The notes under the pieces were generated by a model. It was not told where the DNA came from, did no database searches, and saw nothing but the letters and a program-made list of their open reading frames with translations. A stretch of 35,726 nt of DNA, taken from Micavibrio sp. (lineage in GTDB: Bacteria > Pseudomonadota > Alphaproteobacteria > Micavibrionales > Micavibrionaceae). The translations under genes were made by a program, and so were the position numbers. Below, piece by piece: positions 5,528-13,445 of the stretch; position 1 is the stretch's first letter; every line of letters begins with the position of its first letter. Location of the stretch: the NCBI GenBank assembly GCA_012960155.1, contig DUBU01000001.1, positions 57,262 to 92,987 of the forward strand, read 5' to 3'.

Positions 5528-7423
5528 TTATTTCACCCACCACGTATCCATGACACCTAACGCATAAGGCGCTTGGGTTTCGGGGTGGCCGAATTTGTCC
5601 CAGTAGGCGATGCGCCATGCGGCGAGGTGCCAGTTTGGAACAACATACCAGCCGCTTTTCAGGACGCGGTCCAGAGCGCGAGTGCGGATGACCAGCTCTT
5701 CGCGTGTTGGAGCTTTGACAATCAAATCAACCAGCGCATCAACGACAGGGTCTTTCAGGCCAAGATAGTTGCGGGAGCCTGTGGCATCTGCTTTGTCGCT
5801 GCCCCAGTATTCGCGCTGCTCGTTACCCGGTGACGTGGATTGTCCCCACGTTGTCACGATCATGTCGTAATCAAATTCCATCACACGGTTGATATATTGG
5901 CTGGCATCGACGATGCGCAGGGACGGCTTGATACCAAGGCGCTCCATCGCTTGCTTCCATGGCTGGAACCAGCGTTCAAACGATGCATTGGTATTGGCAA
6001 CCAGCAATTCAAACACGACAGGTTCGTTTGTGATCGGGCTGACCAGCGTGCCTTCGGCGTTTGTTTTGTATCCGGCCTCATCCAGTAACTGTTTCGCGAT
6101 GCGCAGATTGCCACGGTTGTTACCACTGCCATCTGACTTCGGAATTTTAAACTCTTCGGTAAAGACTGCAGGCGGTAACTGGTCGCGGAAGGCTTCCAGA
6201 ATTTCCAGCTCACGCCCTTCAGGCAGGCCTGTGGACTCCATCTCCGAATTTTCAAAGTAGCTGTCTGTGCGCACATAGGCATCAAACGCGAACTGTTTGT
6301 TCGACCATTCAAAATCAAATGCGTAGTTAATCGCTTTACGCAGTGCTTCATCTTGAAACATCGGACGGCGCAGATTGAACGCAAAGGCCTGCATACCTTG
6401 GGGCAGTGCATTCTCGATCAGCTCTTTTTTAATGCGGCCGTCAACAACAGGCGGCGCATCATAAGACGTCGCCCATAGTTTGGCCGTATATTCCTGACGG
6501 AAATCATATTCATTGGCGAACAAAGCTTCGAGCGAGACATTCTGATCGCGGTAATAATCATACGTAATGCGATCAAAATTATAACGGCCTTTATTTACGG
6601 GCAGGTTCTCACCCCACCAGTCTTTTACACGCACATATTCAATGCTGCGGCCCGCATCGATCTTGCCGATCTTGTAAGGGCCACTGCCTGGCGGCGGTGT
6701 CAGCGTTGTTTCTTCGAAATTGTTTTCTTCGCGTTCCCAGTGATGCTTGGGCAGGATCGGCAAGTCACCGACAATCAGCGGCAGCTCAAGATTGCCACCC
6801 TGATCAAATGTGAATTTCACGCGGCGATCATCCAGCGCCTCGACATTTGTAACGTTGTGGTAATAGGCACGGTAAAACGGATTGCCTTTAGTAGTCAGCA
6901 GCTCGAAACTATAGACGACATCATCGGCCTGCACAGGCTCGCCGTCATGCCATGTGGCATTCTCGCGCAATGTAAATGTAACTGCGCTGCGATCGGCAGG
7001 TGTTTCGACAGTCTCTGCCAGCGCGCCATACATTGTAAACGGCTCGTCTTGCGCTTTGGTCATCAGTGTTTCATAGGTCAGTGCCAGACCATCCGCAGAG
7101 ACACCTTTTGGAATATAAGGGTTCAGCGTATCAAAGGTTTCATTACCCCACATACGCAGTGTACCGCCTTTCGGGGCATCAGGATTCACGTAATCAAAAT
7201 GCGTAAAGTCTGCGGCGTATTTCATATCACCATGCATTGCGATGCCATGACCCACGTAGTTTTCAGCAGGGGTGATATCCTCAACGGCGTCTTCAACGGT
7301 CTCGATCGCCTCGTCTACGGCCTCTTCAATTGCCGCAGGAACGTCTGTTTCTGTCGGCGCTGTATCCTGCGCAAACGCGGGGTACGCCGTTACCATCAGG
7401 GCTAAGAACAATAAATGTTTCAT
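5528..7423 (-). CDS. yejA: Periplasmic peptide-binding protein, YejA-like (SBP_bac_5)
   Basis: A 631-residue extracellular solute-binding protein, the size expected for YejA. The ATG at 7423 is chosen because AGGAG lies 5 bases upstream and a clean signal peptide follows (MKHLLFLALMVTAYPAFA, cleavage after AFA at about residue 18). The mature domain opens with G-H-G-I-A-M-H-G and Y-V-N-P-D-A-P-K-G-G, a hallmark of the YejA group, and continues through W-H-D-G-E-P-V-x-A-D-D-V and G-S-G-P-Y, typical of family 5 binding proteins. YejA delivers peptides (in E. coli also microcin C) to YejBEF. Between signal and domain is a roughly 35-residue acidic Ala/Glu/Val-rich linker, which is unusual. Follows the HAD gene by 8 bases. 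Confidence 0.88.
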   Translation of the reverse strand: MKHLLFLALMVTAYPAFAQDTAPTETDVPAAIEEAVDEAIETVEDAVEDITPAENYVGHGIAMHGDMKYAADFTHFDYVNPDAPKGGTLRMWGNETFDTLNPYIPKGVSADGLALTYETLMTKAQDEPFTMYGALAETVETPADRSAVTFTLRENATWHDGEPVQADDVVYSFELLTTKGNPFYRAYYHNVTNVEALDDRRVKFTFDQGGNLELPLIVGDLPILPKHHWEREENNFEETTLTPPPGSGPYKIGKIDAGRSIEYVRVKDWWGENLPVNKGRYNFDRITYDYYRDQNVSLEALFANEYDFRQEYTAKLWATSYDAPPVVDGRIKKELIENALPQGMQAFAFNLRRPMFQDEALRKAINYAFDFEWSNKQFAFDAYVRTDSYFENSEMESTGLPEGRELEILEAFRDQLPPAVFTEEFKIPKSDGSGNNRGNLRIAKQLLDEAGYKTNAEGTLVSPITNEPVVFELLVANTNASFERWFQPWKQAMERLGIKPSLRIVDASQYINRVMEFDYDMIVTTWGQSTSPGNEQREYWGSDKADATGSRNYLGLKDPVVDALVDLIVKAPTREELVIRTRALDRVLKSGWYVVPNWHLAAWRIAYWDKFGHPETQAPYALGVMDTWWVK

Positions 7424-7431
7424 CACATCTC

Positions 7432-8328
7432 CTACCATTTAAAACCACAAAGGACATAGTCGGGGTTATGATCCTGTCCGTCAATCATGGCCGCGATTTT
7501 ATCCAGATCGGCCTCCTCTGGTGCATGGTCCATGGCAATCTCTTCCCAATGGATACCCGCTATATTAAATACGCAATCAATACCGTAACCATTTGCCCCT
7601 TGCACATCGGTATGCAGGGAGTCACCGACCGCCACGATTTTCGATTTATCTATGTTGTTCAGTTTCGCGTGCGCGCGTTCATAGACAGGCGCATGCGGTT
7701 TACCATGATACGCAACTTTGCCGCCAATCTGTTCGTAATAGGCCGCATATGTGCCGGGGCATTTTTTGATATCCTTGCCGACATTCACGATCAAATCAGG
7801 ATTGCCGCAGATCATCTCCAGCTGATTGTCCGCCGCGATTTGCAGCAGGGGCTTTACCGCTTCAAACTCTTCGTCGCTAAGATTGTATAAATCATTGATG
7901 ACAAAATCCGCGCCGTCGGGCGTATTGATTACGGTCACGCCGCTGTTGTTCGTCAGGTCTTTGCGATGCCCGAAATCACCATCTGCCATCGCGGCAAACC
8001 ATGCGGTTTGACCGCTGCGACTCTGAATATCTTCCTTTGCGGAATCGCCTGCCGTGACCAAGTCTTGATATAGGTGGCGACCGATATTCAGCGCTTCCAG
8101 CCTGCCAACAATAGAGGCGCTACTATCAGGCGTATTGGACAACAGGCAAACTGTTTTGCCCGCGCTCTGCAGATTTTCAAGGCATTCAATCGTTCCTGCA
8201 AATGGCGCAATCCCGTCATGCAGAACCCCCCATATGTCCAGAATAAAGGCATCGTAATCTGCTGCAATGTCTTGCAGACCATTTATCATTTTGTATGTCA
8301 TGGTTTCAATCGGGGCTGGTTGGGTCAT
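7432..8328 (-). CDS. HAD superfamily class IIA hydrolase-like protein
   Basis: A 298-residue NagD-like HAD protein. Motif I reads D31-I-W-G-V-L-H-D-G, then L-L-S-N-T-P (motif II), G-K-P-H-A-P-V-Y (motif III Lys) and A-V-G-D-S-L-H-T-D-V-Q-G-A (motif IV). This matches the TIGR01459-type class IIA family. The second motif I Asp, normally the general acid in D-x-D, is Trp33; the family is known for this D-x-W form, so the reaction may differ from ordinary phosphatases. The substrate is unknown. The ATG at 8328 is 4 bases after the tipF-like stop; a GTG at 8361 would overlap it by 29 bases, and an ATG at 8301 is also possible. It sits between a flagellar-placement gene and a peptide-binding protein in one run. 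Confidence 0.8.
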   Translation of the reverse strand: MTQPAPIETMTYKMINGLQDIAADYDAFILDIWGVLHDGIAPFAGTIECLENLQSAGKTVCLLSNTPDSSASIVGRLEALNIGRHLYQDLVTAGDSAKEDIQSRSGQTAWFAAMADGDFGHRKDLTNNSGVTVINTPDGADFVINDLYNLSDEEFEAVKPLLQIAADNQLEMICGNPDLIVNVGKDIKKCPGTYAAYYEQIGGKVAYHGKPHAPVYERAHAKLNNIDKSKIVAVGDSLHTDVQGANGYGIDCVFNIAGIHWEEIAMDHAPEEADLDKIAAMIDGQDHNPDYVLCGFKW

Positions 8329-8332
8329 AATA

Positions 8333-9709
8333 TTAAGCGGCTTTTTTGTGGAAGGCGGCACTATGGTCAGGCTTACCGAACAGATATCCCTGACCGTAAT
8401 CGATGTTGAAATCCAGAAGCTCGCGCAGCATATCTTCGCCTTCGATTTTCTCGACGATCATATCAATACCGAACGCATCCAGATGTTTTTTCAGGCGGTT
8501 AATGCGGTTAAATCCTGATTGCGTATTTGCTTCTTTCAAAAGCCATCCCGCCTCAAGCTTAATAAAACGCACTTGCAGTTCTTTCATCAGTTCCAGATCA
8601 AAACGGCGGGAACGCACGCGATCCATCGAGAAACGGCAGCCGAGTTTGCTCAGGGCTTTTAGCAACACGCGGGTTTTCTGGTCTGCGTTATAAAGCTCTT
8701 CCTGAGGAATTTCGAAAATCAGGCGCTGCGCCATTTTATGGTTCGTCCCTAAAAACGCGATCAAATCCGTCATAAAGCTTTTATCGCGGATGGTGCTTGC
8801 GGATACATTCAGCACATAAGGCGTCGTGCCGTTCTTCTCCCGATGGCTGCGCAGCATCTGCAAGCAGCGCAGTAATGTCAGATTATCTAGCGCGGCGACC
8901 AGCTCTTCACGGCGGGCAAAGTCCATGTAGCGTGCCGCGGGCAGATAAACACCGCCATTGGCGCGCACGCGGCCGAAGATTTCATACATACGTGTTTTAC
9001 GCTGGGGCAGGGATACGACAGGCTGCATGAAGATATTGATTTTGTCTTCGCGCACGGCGTGTTGAACCAGTTCACCGACCACGGTATCGCTGTATTTTTC
9101 ATGCCCCATGTTCATAGCCATATCGATATCATTTGCAGGCACAGTGCGGCTCGGCGGCGGTGCCATTTCAAGTTCCAGAACCGACGTATCATGCTTCGTA
9201 CCGATTTTAGGGCGCGGCTTCTCACCGAGTGCCGTCAGGCGGTTTACGATGGTTTGCAGCATGCCTTGCTCAACCGAGTTATCGTTATTGGCTTTCACCG
9301 CGTTGCCCATCTCGCCGAGACCTTCTTTAAGGATGGCGATGTCACTGCGGTTACGTGCAACTTCTCGTACCAGACGGTCATGGTTGGTGCTAATTTTTTC
9401 GATTGTGGCGCTCAGGCGGTTTTCCCAGATGCGGCGCCCCATGATGTCATAGGCCAGCAGGCCGCATAAAAACACCATGCCGCCCAGAACCAGCATGAAA
9501 TCCTGACTGGCAAACTGGCCTGCGATGAACAGAAAAACGAAGGCGGCAAACGTCGAAAACATGCCGCCAAGGATTGCCTTGCGCTGCATGTTGATGGCCG
9601 CCTGATCATGACGGCTGCTTGTAAACATACGGAATCCTGCCGTCTTTTCAGAAGCAGTTTTCGATGTTTTTGTGCTGTTTTTCTGTTTCTTCTTAAATTT
9701 AGGCAGCAT
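8333..9709 (-). CDS. tipF: TipF-like flagellar positioning protein with degenerate EAL domain
   Basis: About 458 residues. A Lys-rich N-terminus is followed by two transmembrane helices (about 45-64 and 71-88), a coiled-coil-like stretch (about 95-135), a Pro-rich linker, and a C-terminal EAL-type domain (about 210-450). This is the layout of Caulobacter TipF, a c-di-GMP-binding flagellar assembly factor. The EAL motif reads Y-E-I-F-G-R (Glu243) and N-V-S is kept (about 301-303). The catalytic D-D-F-G is M-D-R-V (about 362-365) and the E-x-x-E-S segment is altered, so hydrolysis is unlikely and a receptor role is favoured. The start is uncertain: ATG at 9709 (used here) overlaps pyrD by 11 bases, while a TTG at 9727 adds six residues. 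Neighbouring flagellar and ctrA genes support the call. Confidence 0.75.
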   Translation of the reverse strand: MLPKFKKKQKNSTKTSKTASEKTAGFRMFTSSRHDQAAINMQRKAILGGMFSTFAAFVFLFIAGQFASQDFMLVLGGMVFLCGLLAYDIMGRRIWENRLSATIEKISTNHDRLVREVARNRSDIAILKEGLGEMGNAVKANNDNSVEQGMLQTIVNRLTALGEKPRPKIGTKHDTSVLELEMAPPPSRTVPANDIDMAMNMGHEKYSDTVVGELVQHAVREDKINIFMQPVVSLPQRKTRMYEIFGRVRANGGVYLPAARYMDFARREELVAALDNLTLLRCLQMLRSHREKNGTTPYVLNVSASTIRDKSFMTDLIAFLGTNHKMAQRLIFEIPQEELYNADQKTRVLLKALSKLGCRFSMDRVRSRRFDLELMKELQVRFIKLEAGWLLKEANTQSGFNRINRLKKHLDAFGIDMIVEKIEGEDMLRELLDFNIDYGQGYLFGKPDHSAAFHKKAA

Positions 9710-10796
9710 GTTTTTTCTTTTTGCCAAGCTTTGTATCTGCGCCTACAGCTTCACTAATCTGACTATAACCATCCTGTTTCAATAGCGTGAGTAAATCTTG
9801 GTTAATATCCCGTGCTATTGTCGGGCCTTTATAAATCAGCCCTGTGTAAACTTGTACCAAACTCGCGCCGGCCTTGATCTTTTCATAGGCTTCGGCGCCT
9901 GACGAAATCCCGCCAAGACCGATGATCGGCACGTTACCTTTGGTCAGCTCATAGAAGTTACGGATAACGGCTGTTGATTTGTCGCGCACGGGCGCGCCGC
10001 TCAATCCGCCTTTTTCCAATGCGAAATCACCATCCAGATAATCAGGGCGATCAAGTGTTGTATTGGTTAGAATGATACCATCAATGCCTGAATCAATCAC
10101 GGCGCCTACCAGCTCGCCTTGTTGCTCCTCGGTCAGGTCAGGGGCGAATTTGACCAGCAGAGGCGGCGGGTCAATCTTGCACGCACGGCCACGCTCTTCG
10201 ATCACTTGTCCTATCAGATCCATCAATGGCTCGCGCTTCTGCAAATCACGTAAACCGGGAGTGTTAGGCGAAGAGATATTGATCGTCAGGTAATCTGCCA
10301 TAGGCGCCAGATGTTGAACCAGCAAGCGGTAATCTTTGGCAGGTTCTTTCTGGTCTTTGTTCATGCCGATATTCAGGCCAACCACACCATTCGGGCGTGG
10401 CTTGATATCGGAAAACTTGCTGAGATTGTCTTTGAATACATTCAGTCCGCCATTCGGAAATCCCATACGATTAATGACGGCTTCGTTGGGAATGTCACGG
10501 AATACGCGCGGCTTTGGGTTGCCTTCTTGGGGTTTTGGCGTGACTGTGCCGACCTCGACAAAACCAAAACCAAGGCGCAGCATGGGCGCGACCACGGCAG
10601 CGTTTTTATCAAATCCGGCCGCGAGTCCAACGGGGTTAGGGAAGCGTCTGTCCCATAGGGTAACTTGCAAGGCAGGGTCTTTAATCGCGGCATAGCGCGG
10701 CGCCAGCGGTGACTGCAAAGCTTTCAACGTAAGATCATGGGCCTTTTCAGGCTCCATTTTAAAAAACAGAGGGCGTAAAAGATCGTAAGGGGACAT
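9699..10796 (-). CDS. pyrD: Dihydroorotate dehydrogenase (quinone), class 2
   Basis: A 365-residue enzyme of de novo pyrimidine synthesis. It oxidises dihydroorotate to orotate with FMN and passes electrons to membrane quinones. Seen are N-P-V-G-L-A-A-G-F-D-K-N (FMN site), V-G-T-V-T-P-x-P-Q-x-G-N-P-x-P-R, N-R-M-G-F-P-N-G-G, N-I-S-S-P-N-T-P-G-L-R with the class-2 catalytic Ser, and I-L-T-N-T-T followed by G-L-G-G-I near the C-terminus. The N-terminal Y-D-L-L-R-P-L-F-F-K segment is the usual membrane-docking part of class 2. It starts 3 bases after pgsA stops, and its end overlaps the tipF-like gene. A short Lys-rich tail (K-L-G-K-K-K-K) extends past the catalytic domain. Confidence 0.96.
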   Translation of the reverse strand: MSPYDLLRPLFFKMEPEKAHDLTLKALQSPLAPRYAAIKDPALQVTLWDRRFPNPVGLAAGFDKNAAVVAPMLRLGFGFVEVGTVTPKPQEGNPKPRVFRDIPNEAVINRMGFPNGGLNVFKDNLSKFSDIKPRPNGVVGLNIGMNKDQKEPAKDYRLLVQHLAPMADYLTINISSPNTPGLRDLQKREPLMDLIGQVIEERGRACKIDPPPLLVKFAPDLTEEQQGELVGAVIDSGIDGIILTNTTLDRPDYLDGDFALEKGGLSGAPVRDKSTAVIRNFYELTKGNVPIIGLGGISSGAEAYEKIKAGASLVQVYTGLIYKGPTIARDINQDLLTLLKQDGYSQISEAVGADTKLGKKKKHAA

Positions 10797-10799
10797 GCC

Positions 10800-11354
10800 C
10801 TATGTTTTAATGTGGTTCAGTCCTGATTGCAAATACTTCCAGCCTGTCATGACCGTTAAAATTGCCGCAATTAACAGAAGTATTTTACCTAGCATATCCG
10901 CATAGAAATCATATGGCGCGATAATCAGGCATCCCGTCGCAATCATCTGCGCTGTAGTTTTCCATTTCGCAAGATTTGTCACAGGCAGTTTAACGTTTTT
11001 AGGCCCCAGATATTCACGAATGCCAGATACTAAAAACTCACGCATGATGATAATCACAACGGCCAGTACCATGAAATCATTGATACGATCAGCAGAGACC
11101 AGCATCAGCAATGTGGTGATGACGAAGATCTTGTCTGAGATAGGGTCCATAAACTTCCCGAATTCGGAGACCTGATTGAACTTGCGCGCAACCCACCCAT
11201 CCAAAAAATCCGTAACCGATCCGATAATAAACAAAAACAGACACAGCCAAGCCGCCCATTCAAATGGCAGGTAAAACAAAACAACCATAAACGGCAGCAA
11301 TGCCAGCCGCGTCATAGTCAGTACATTCGCAAGATTGTCCATGAGTCTGTTCAT
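10800..11354 (-). CDS. pgsA: CDP-diacylglycerol-glycerol-3-phosphate 3-phosphatidyltransferase
   Basis: A 184-residue integral membrane enzyme that makes phosphatidylglycerophosphate from CDP-diacylglycerol and glycerol-3-phosphate, the first committed step to phosphatidylglycerol and cardiolipin. The CDP-alcohol phosphatidyltransferase motif is complete: D49, D52-G53, A56-R57, G66, D70 and D74 in the order D-x2-D-G-x2-A-R-x8-G-x3-D-x3-D. Four to six hydrophobic helices surround it. The N-terminal N-L-A-N-V-L-T-M-T-R matches PgsA rather than phosphatidylserine or choline enzymes. It is first in a six-gene run down to 5149 and is divergent from the M48 peptidase gene with a 75-base gap. ATG at 11354 is used; an ATG four codons later is also possible. 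Confidence 0.93.
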   Translation of the reverse strand: MNRLMDNLANVLTMTRLALLPFMVVLFYLPFEWAAWLCLFLFIIGSVTDFLDGWVARKFNQVSEFGKFMDPISDKIFVITTLLMLVSADRINDFMVLAVVIIIMREFLVSGIREYLGPKNVKLPVTNLAKWKTTAQMIATGCLIIAPYDFYADMLGKILLLIAAILTVMTGWKYLQSGLNHIKT

Positions 11355-11400
11355 AGTAAAGGTGTAGCGAAGAATAGCCTGATATTCCAGTATATTATTT

Positions 11401-11429
11401 TTGACATATTTCTAGAAGAGGCGTAACTT
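11401..11429 (+). promoter_or_regulatory. Possible sigma-70-type promoter for the M48 peptidase gene
   Basis: A perfect TTGACA (11401-11406) is followed after 17 bases by TAACTT (11424-11429), a poor -10. If used, transcription would begin near 11436. That would exclude the GTG start at 11430 and favour the TTG at 11469, which has GGGAG 8 bases upstream. Confidence 0.35.
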
Positions 11430-12533
11430 GTGTGCGTTGCAGCAACGACTGCATCGGGAGAAAAGAAGTTGAACAGCAAAATAAAACAATGGCGTTATAA
11501 GCCGTTGGATAAGCAATTAGCACAAAGCGTTCTGGCCATCGCAGGAACGACAGCAACTGTCGGCGGTGCGCTTTTGTTATTACCTAATGCCGCGGTTTTA
11601 GGCGCAATCGCCTATGGCATGGCGGCAACGGCTATGCGGTGTCGTTTCGTGGTGCCTTTTCTCGCAAATCGTGAGCTCGCCAGACTTGTGAAGACAGGAC
11701 AGATAGCGGAGCTTCGTGACAATGGGCTCGTGCATAATATGCGCGCCATGGAGGCTCAGATGCGGCTAAAGCCAAGCAAAGGCTTATATGTTGCAGATAC
11801 GAATTTTATAGCGGAGCAGGATGAATATGGGCGTTTGTCTTATGCGGCAGAGTTTTTAAAGCGTCTGTATAACGGGATTAACGAAGAAAAGAGTGTGAAG
11901 CGGATTTTTGCCAGAGCGGCTGAATCAGAAAAAACGATGTACTGTGCGCTGACCCATTTTAATCTTGTCCTGACGACAAATGCCGCGATCAATAATTATA
12001 ATCGTGATGAACATAATTTGATTTTAGCGCATGAGCTTACGCATCTGAAAAACAGAGATGGCAAGACCTTGCGCGCTATTTGCGAGACGTTTACCCGTGA
12101 AACGAGTGGCGCACTGCTCGTATTGTCACCGGCACTTCTAGTTTCAATGCCTGTGGCGTTGTGTGGATTTGCGGTCGCTTCCTTAGCAGGGAATTTAGCA
12201 TTCAAAAAGGCATCTAGAGTTATGGAGCGTTTGGCGGATCGGGGCGCCATATATGTGACCCGCGATATTGAGGCGGCAAAAGGCGTAATGCGCCGCTGGA
12301 ACCAGACGGAACGCCCATGGAAAATCGATGAGGCCTTGCATACGCATCCCATAGGTACTTACCGTATGTCTAGTTACTGGGCGTCATTTGCCGAAGCGAA
12401 TGCCTATCCACCATTAAAGCTCGGCTTTACTAAAGCCGCAGGTATTTCTAAATTCTCCAACAGCGTAAGATCAACCGCGACGCCCTGGAAAGTGGCACCT
12501 TGTGATAAATCAGCAAAAATCACGCCGCTATAA
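11430..12533 (+). CDS. M48 family zinc metallopeptidase (HtpX/Ste24-like)
   Basis: A protein of up to 367 residues. The zinc motif H-E-L-T-H is at about 201-205, and the third ligand lies in M-E-R-L-A-D (Glu266, Asp270), as in M48 peptidases. T-H-P-x-x-x-x-R near the C-terminus is also typical of the family. One or two hydrophobic segments (about 32-70) precede the catalytic part and two more (about 226-258) lie between the zinc motifs, giving an HtpX-like membrane topology with a cytosolic active site. HtpX-type enzymes degrade misfolded membrane proteins. Start: GTG at 11430 has GAAGAGG 8 bases upstream; TTG at 11469 has GGGAG 8 bases upstream and would give 354 residues. The last 35 residues after the catalytic core look unconserved. 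Confidence 0.82.
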   Translation: MCVAATTASGEKKLNSKIKQWRYKPLDKQLAQSVLAIAGTTATVGGALLLLPNAAVLGAIAYGMAATAMRCRFVVPFLANRELARLVKTGQIAELRDNGLVHNMRAMEAQMRLKPSKGLYVADTNFIAEQDEYGRLSYAAEFLKRLYNGINEEKSVKRIFARAAESEKTMYCALTHFNLVLTTNAAINNYNRDEHNLILAHELTHLKNRDGKTLRAICETFTRETSGALLVLSPALLVSMPVALCGFAVASLAGNLAFKKASRVMERLADRGAIYVTRDIEAAKGVMRRWNQTERPWKIDEALHTHPIGTYRMSSYWASFAEANAYPPLKLGFTKAAGISKFSNSVRSTATPWKVAPCDKSAKITPL

Positions 12534-12541
12534 GGCGCGAT

Positions 12542-12572
12542 AAAAAACACCCGCCTGATCGGGCGGGTGTTT
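12542..12572 (-). terminator. Intrinsic terminator of ctrA
   Basis: AAACACCCGCC (12545-12555) pairs with GGCGGGTGTTT (12562-12572): an 11-bp GC-rich stem with a 6-base loop. On the minus strand the stem runs into six T (12542-12547 are all A on the plus strand). It lies 26 bases after the ctrA stop and 9 bases after the M48 gene stop, so it can also help end the convergent M48 transcript. Confidence 0.85.
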
Positions 12573-12597
12573 GAAGCGGGGGTATCTTTTGACTGTA

Positions 12598-13299
12598 TTA
12601 GCCGGCGGCTTTTGCTTTGTCGGCTGTCGGATCGCGTAGTACATAGCCGCGGCCCCATACAGTTTCAATGTAGTTATCGCCATTGGCCGCATTCTGGATT
12701 TTCTTACGCAGCTTGCAGATAAACACGTCGATAATTTTAACTTCAGGCTCGTCCATACCGCCGTATAGGTGGTTCAGGAACATTTCTTTTGTCAGTGTTG
12801 TGCCCTTACGCAGGGATAGCAATTCAAGAATGCCGTATTCCTTACCTGTCAGGTGCAATGGCTGACCGTCAACTTCAACTGTGCGTGTGTCCAGATTAAC
12901 CTTAACCTTGCCTGTAACGATCTCGCTCTGTGCGTGACCTTGGCTGCGACGAACGATAGCCTGAATACGGGCAACCAGCTCGCGCTTGTCAAACGGTTTA
13001 GTAAGGTAATCATCGGCGCCGAAGCCCAGACCTTTAATCTTGTTATCCAGCTCGGAAAGACCTGACAGAATAAGAATAGGGGTCTCGACTTTAGACGCGC
13101 GTAAACGCTTCAGAACCTCATAGCCGTCCATATCAGGCAGCATCAGGTCCAAAATAATGATGTCGTAATCGTAAATCTTGCCGATTTCCAGGCCGTCCTC
13201 GCCCAGATCTGTTGTGTCGACAATGTAGCCCTCTGATTTGAGCATAAGCTCGATACTTTTGGCGGTGGATGTATCGTCTTCTACCAATAATACCCGCAT
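12598..13299 (-). CDS. ctrA: Cell-cycle master response regulator CtrA
   Basis: A 233-residue OmpR-type response regulator. The receiver has the acidic pair near E7-D8-D9, the phospho-acceptor D51 in I-I-L-D-L, and the switch Lys in T-K-P-F. The winged-helix part contains [18 protein letters not shown] and the near-invariant [14 protein letters not shown], diagnostic of CtrA in alphaproteobacteria. CtrA controls flagellum, cell-division and methylation genes and, in Caulobacter, blocks replication initiation. GAGGA lies 7 bases before the ATG. Its upstream region holds a phased TTAA array, a predicted promoter and one GANTC site, suggesting autoregulation and possibly methylation control. A strong terminator follows. 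Regions past the H-T-H are short (A-D-K-A-K-A-A-G). Confidence 0.97.
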   Translation of the reverse strand: MRVLLVEDDTSTAKSIELMLKSEGYIVDTTDLGEDGLEIGKIYDYDIIILDLMLPDMDGYEVLKRLRASKVETPILILSGLSELDNKIKGLGFGADDYLTKPFDKRELVARIQAIVRRSQGHAQSEIVTGKVKVNLDTRTVEVDGQPLHLTGKEYGILELLSLRKGTTLTKEMFLNHLYGGMDEPEVKIIDVFICKLRKKIQNAANGDNYIETVWGRGYVLRDPTADKAKAAG

Positions 13300-13350
13300 A
13301 ATATGATCCTCGGTTGTTTTGAATTTATAAAATAGATGGGTGTGGCTTTG

Positions 13351-13414
13351 TTAACCATTATTAATATATTTTAACAAATATTAACGCCGTTAACAAATCT
13401 TAATTTTAAGATTC
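13351..13414 (-). promoter_or_regulatory. Phased TTAA array (CtrA-box-like) with a GANTC site upstream of ctrA
   Basis: TTAA occurs at 13351, 13361, 13371, 13381, 13390 and 13400, steps of 10, 10, 10, 9 and 10 bases, plus another at 13406. Several read TTAAC. CtrA binds pairs of TTAA, canonically TTAA-N7-TTAA; here the spacing is mostly N6. The far end carries an 18-base near-palindrome AATCTTAATTTTAAGATT (13396-13413). GATTC at 13410-13414 is a GANTC, the CcrM methylation site. Confidence 0.75.
13368..13396 (-). promoter_or_regulatory. Predicted ctrA promoter inside the TTAA array
   Basis: On the minus strand TTGTTA (13391-13396) is followed after exactly 17 bases by TAAAAT (13368-13373), 4/6 and 5/6 matches to the housekeeping consensus. 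The start site would fall near 13361, about 62 bases before the ATG. The -35 and -10 both sit among the TTAA sites, so CtrA bound there would contact or block polymerase. Confidence 0.6.
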
Positions 13415-13445
13415 TAAAGTATTTATCTGATTTGGCTAGTGTTTT

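Noticed and set aside
5881-6411. 176-codon minus-strand frame within yejA
   Set aside because: Out-of-frame shadow of the YejA-like coding region, with Cys/Ser-rich random composition.
6740-7890. Long open frames on the plus strand opposite yejA and the HAD gene (221 and 186 codons)
   Set aside because: They lie wholly antisense to well-supported genes with clear domains, have no ribosome binding sites and show no recognisable domain.
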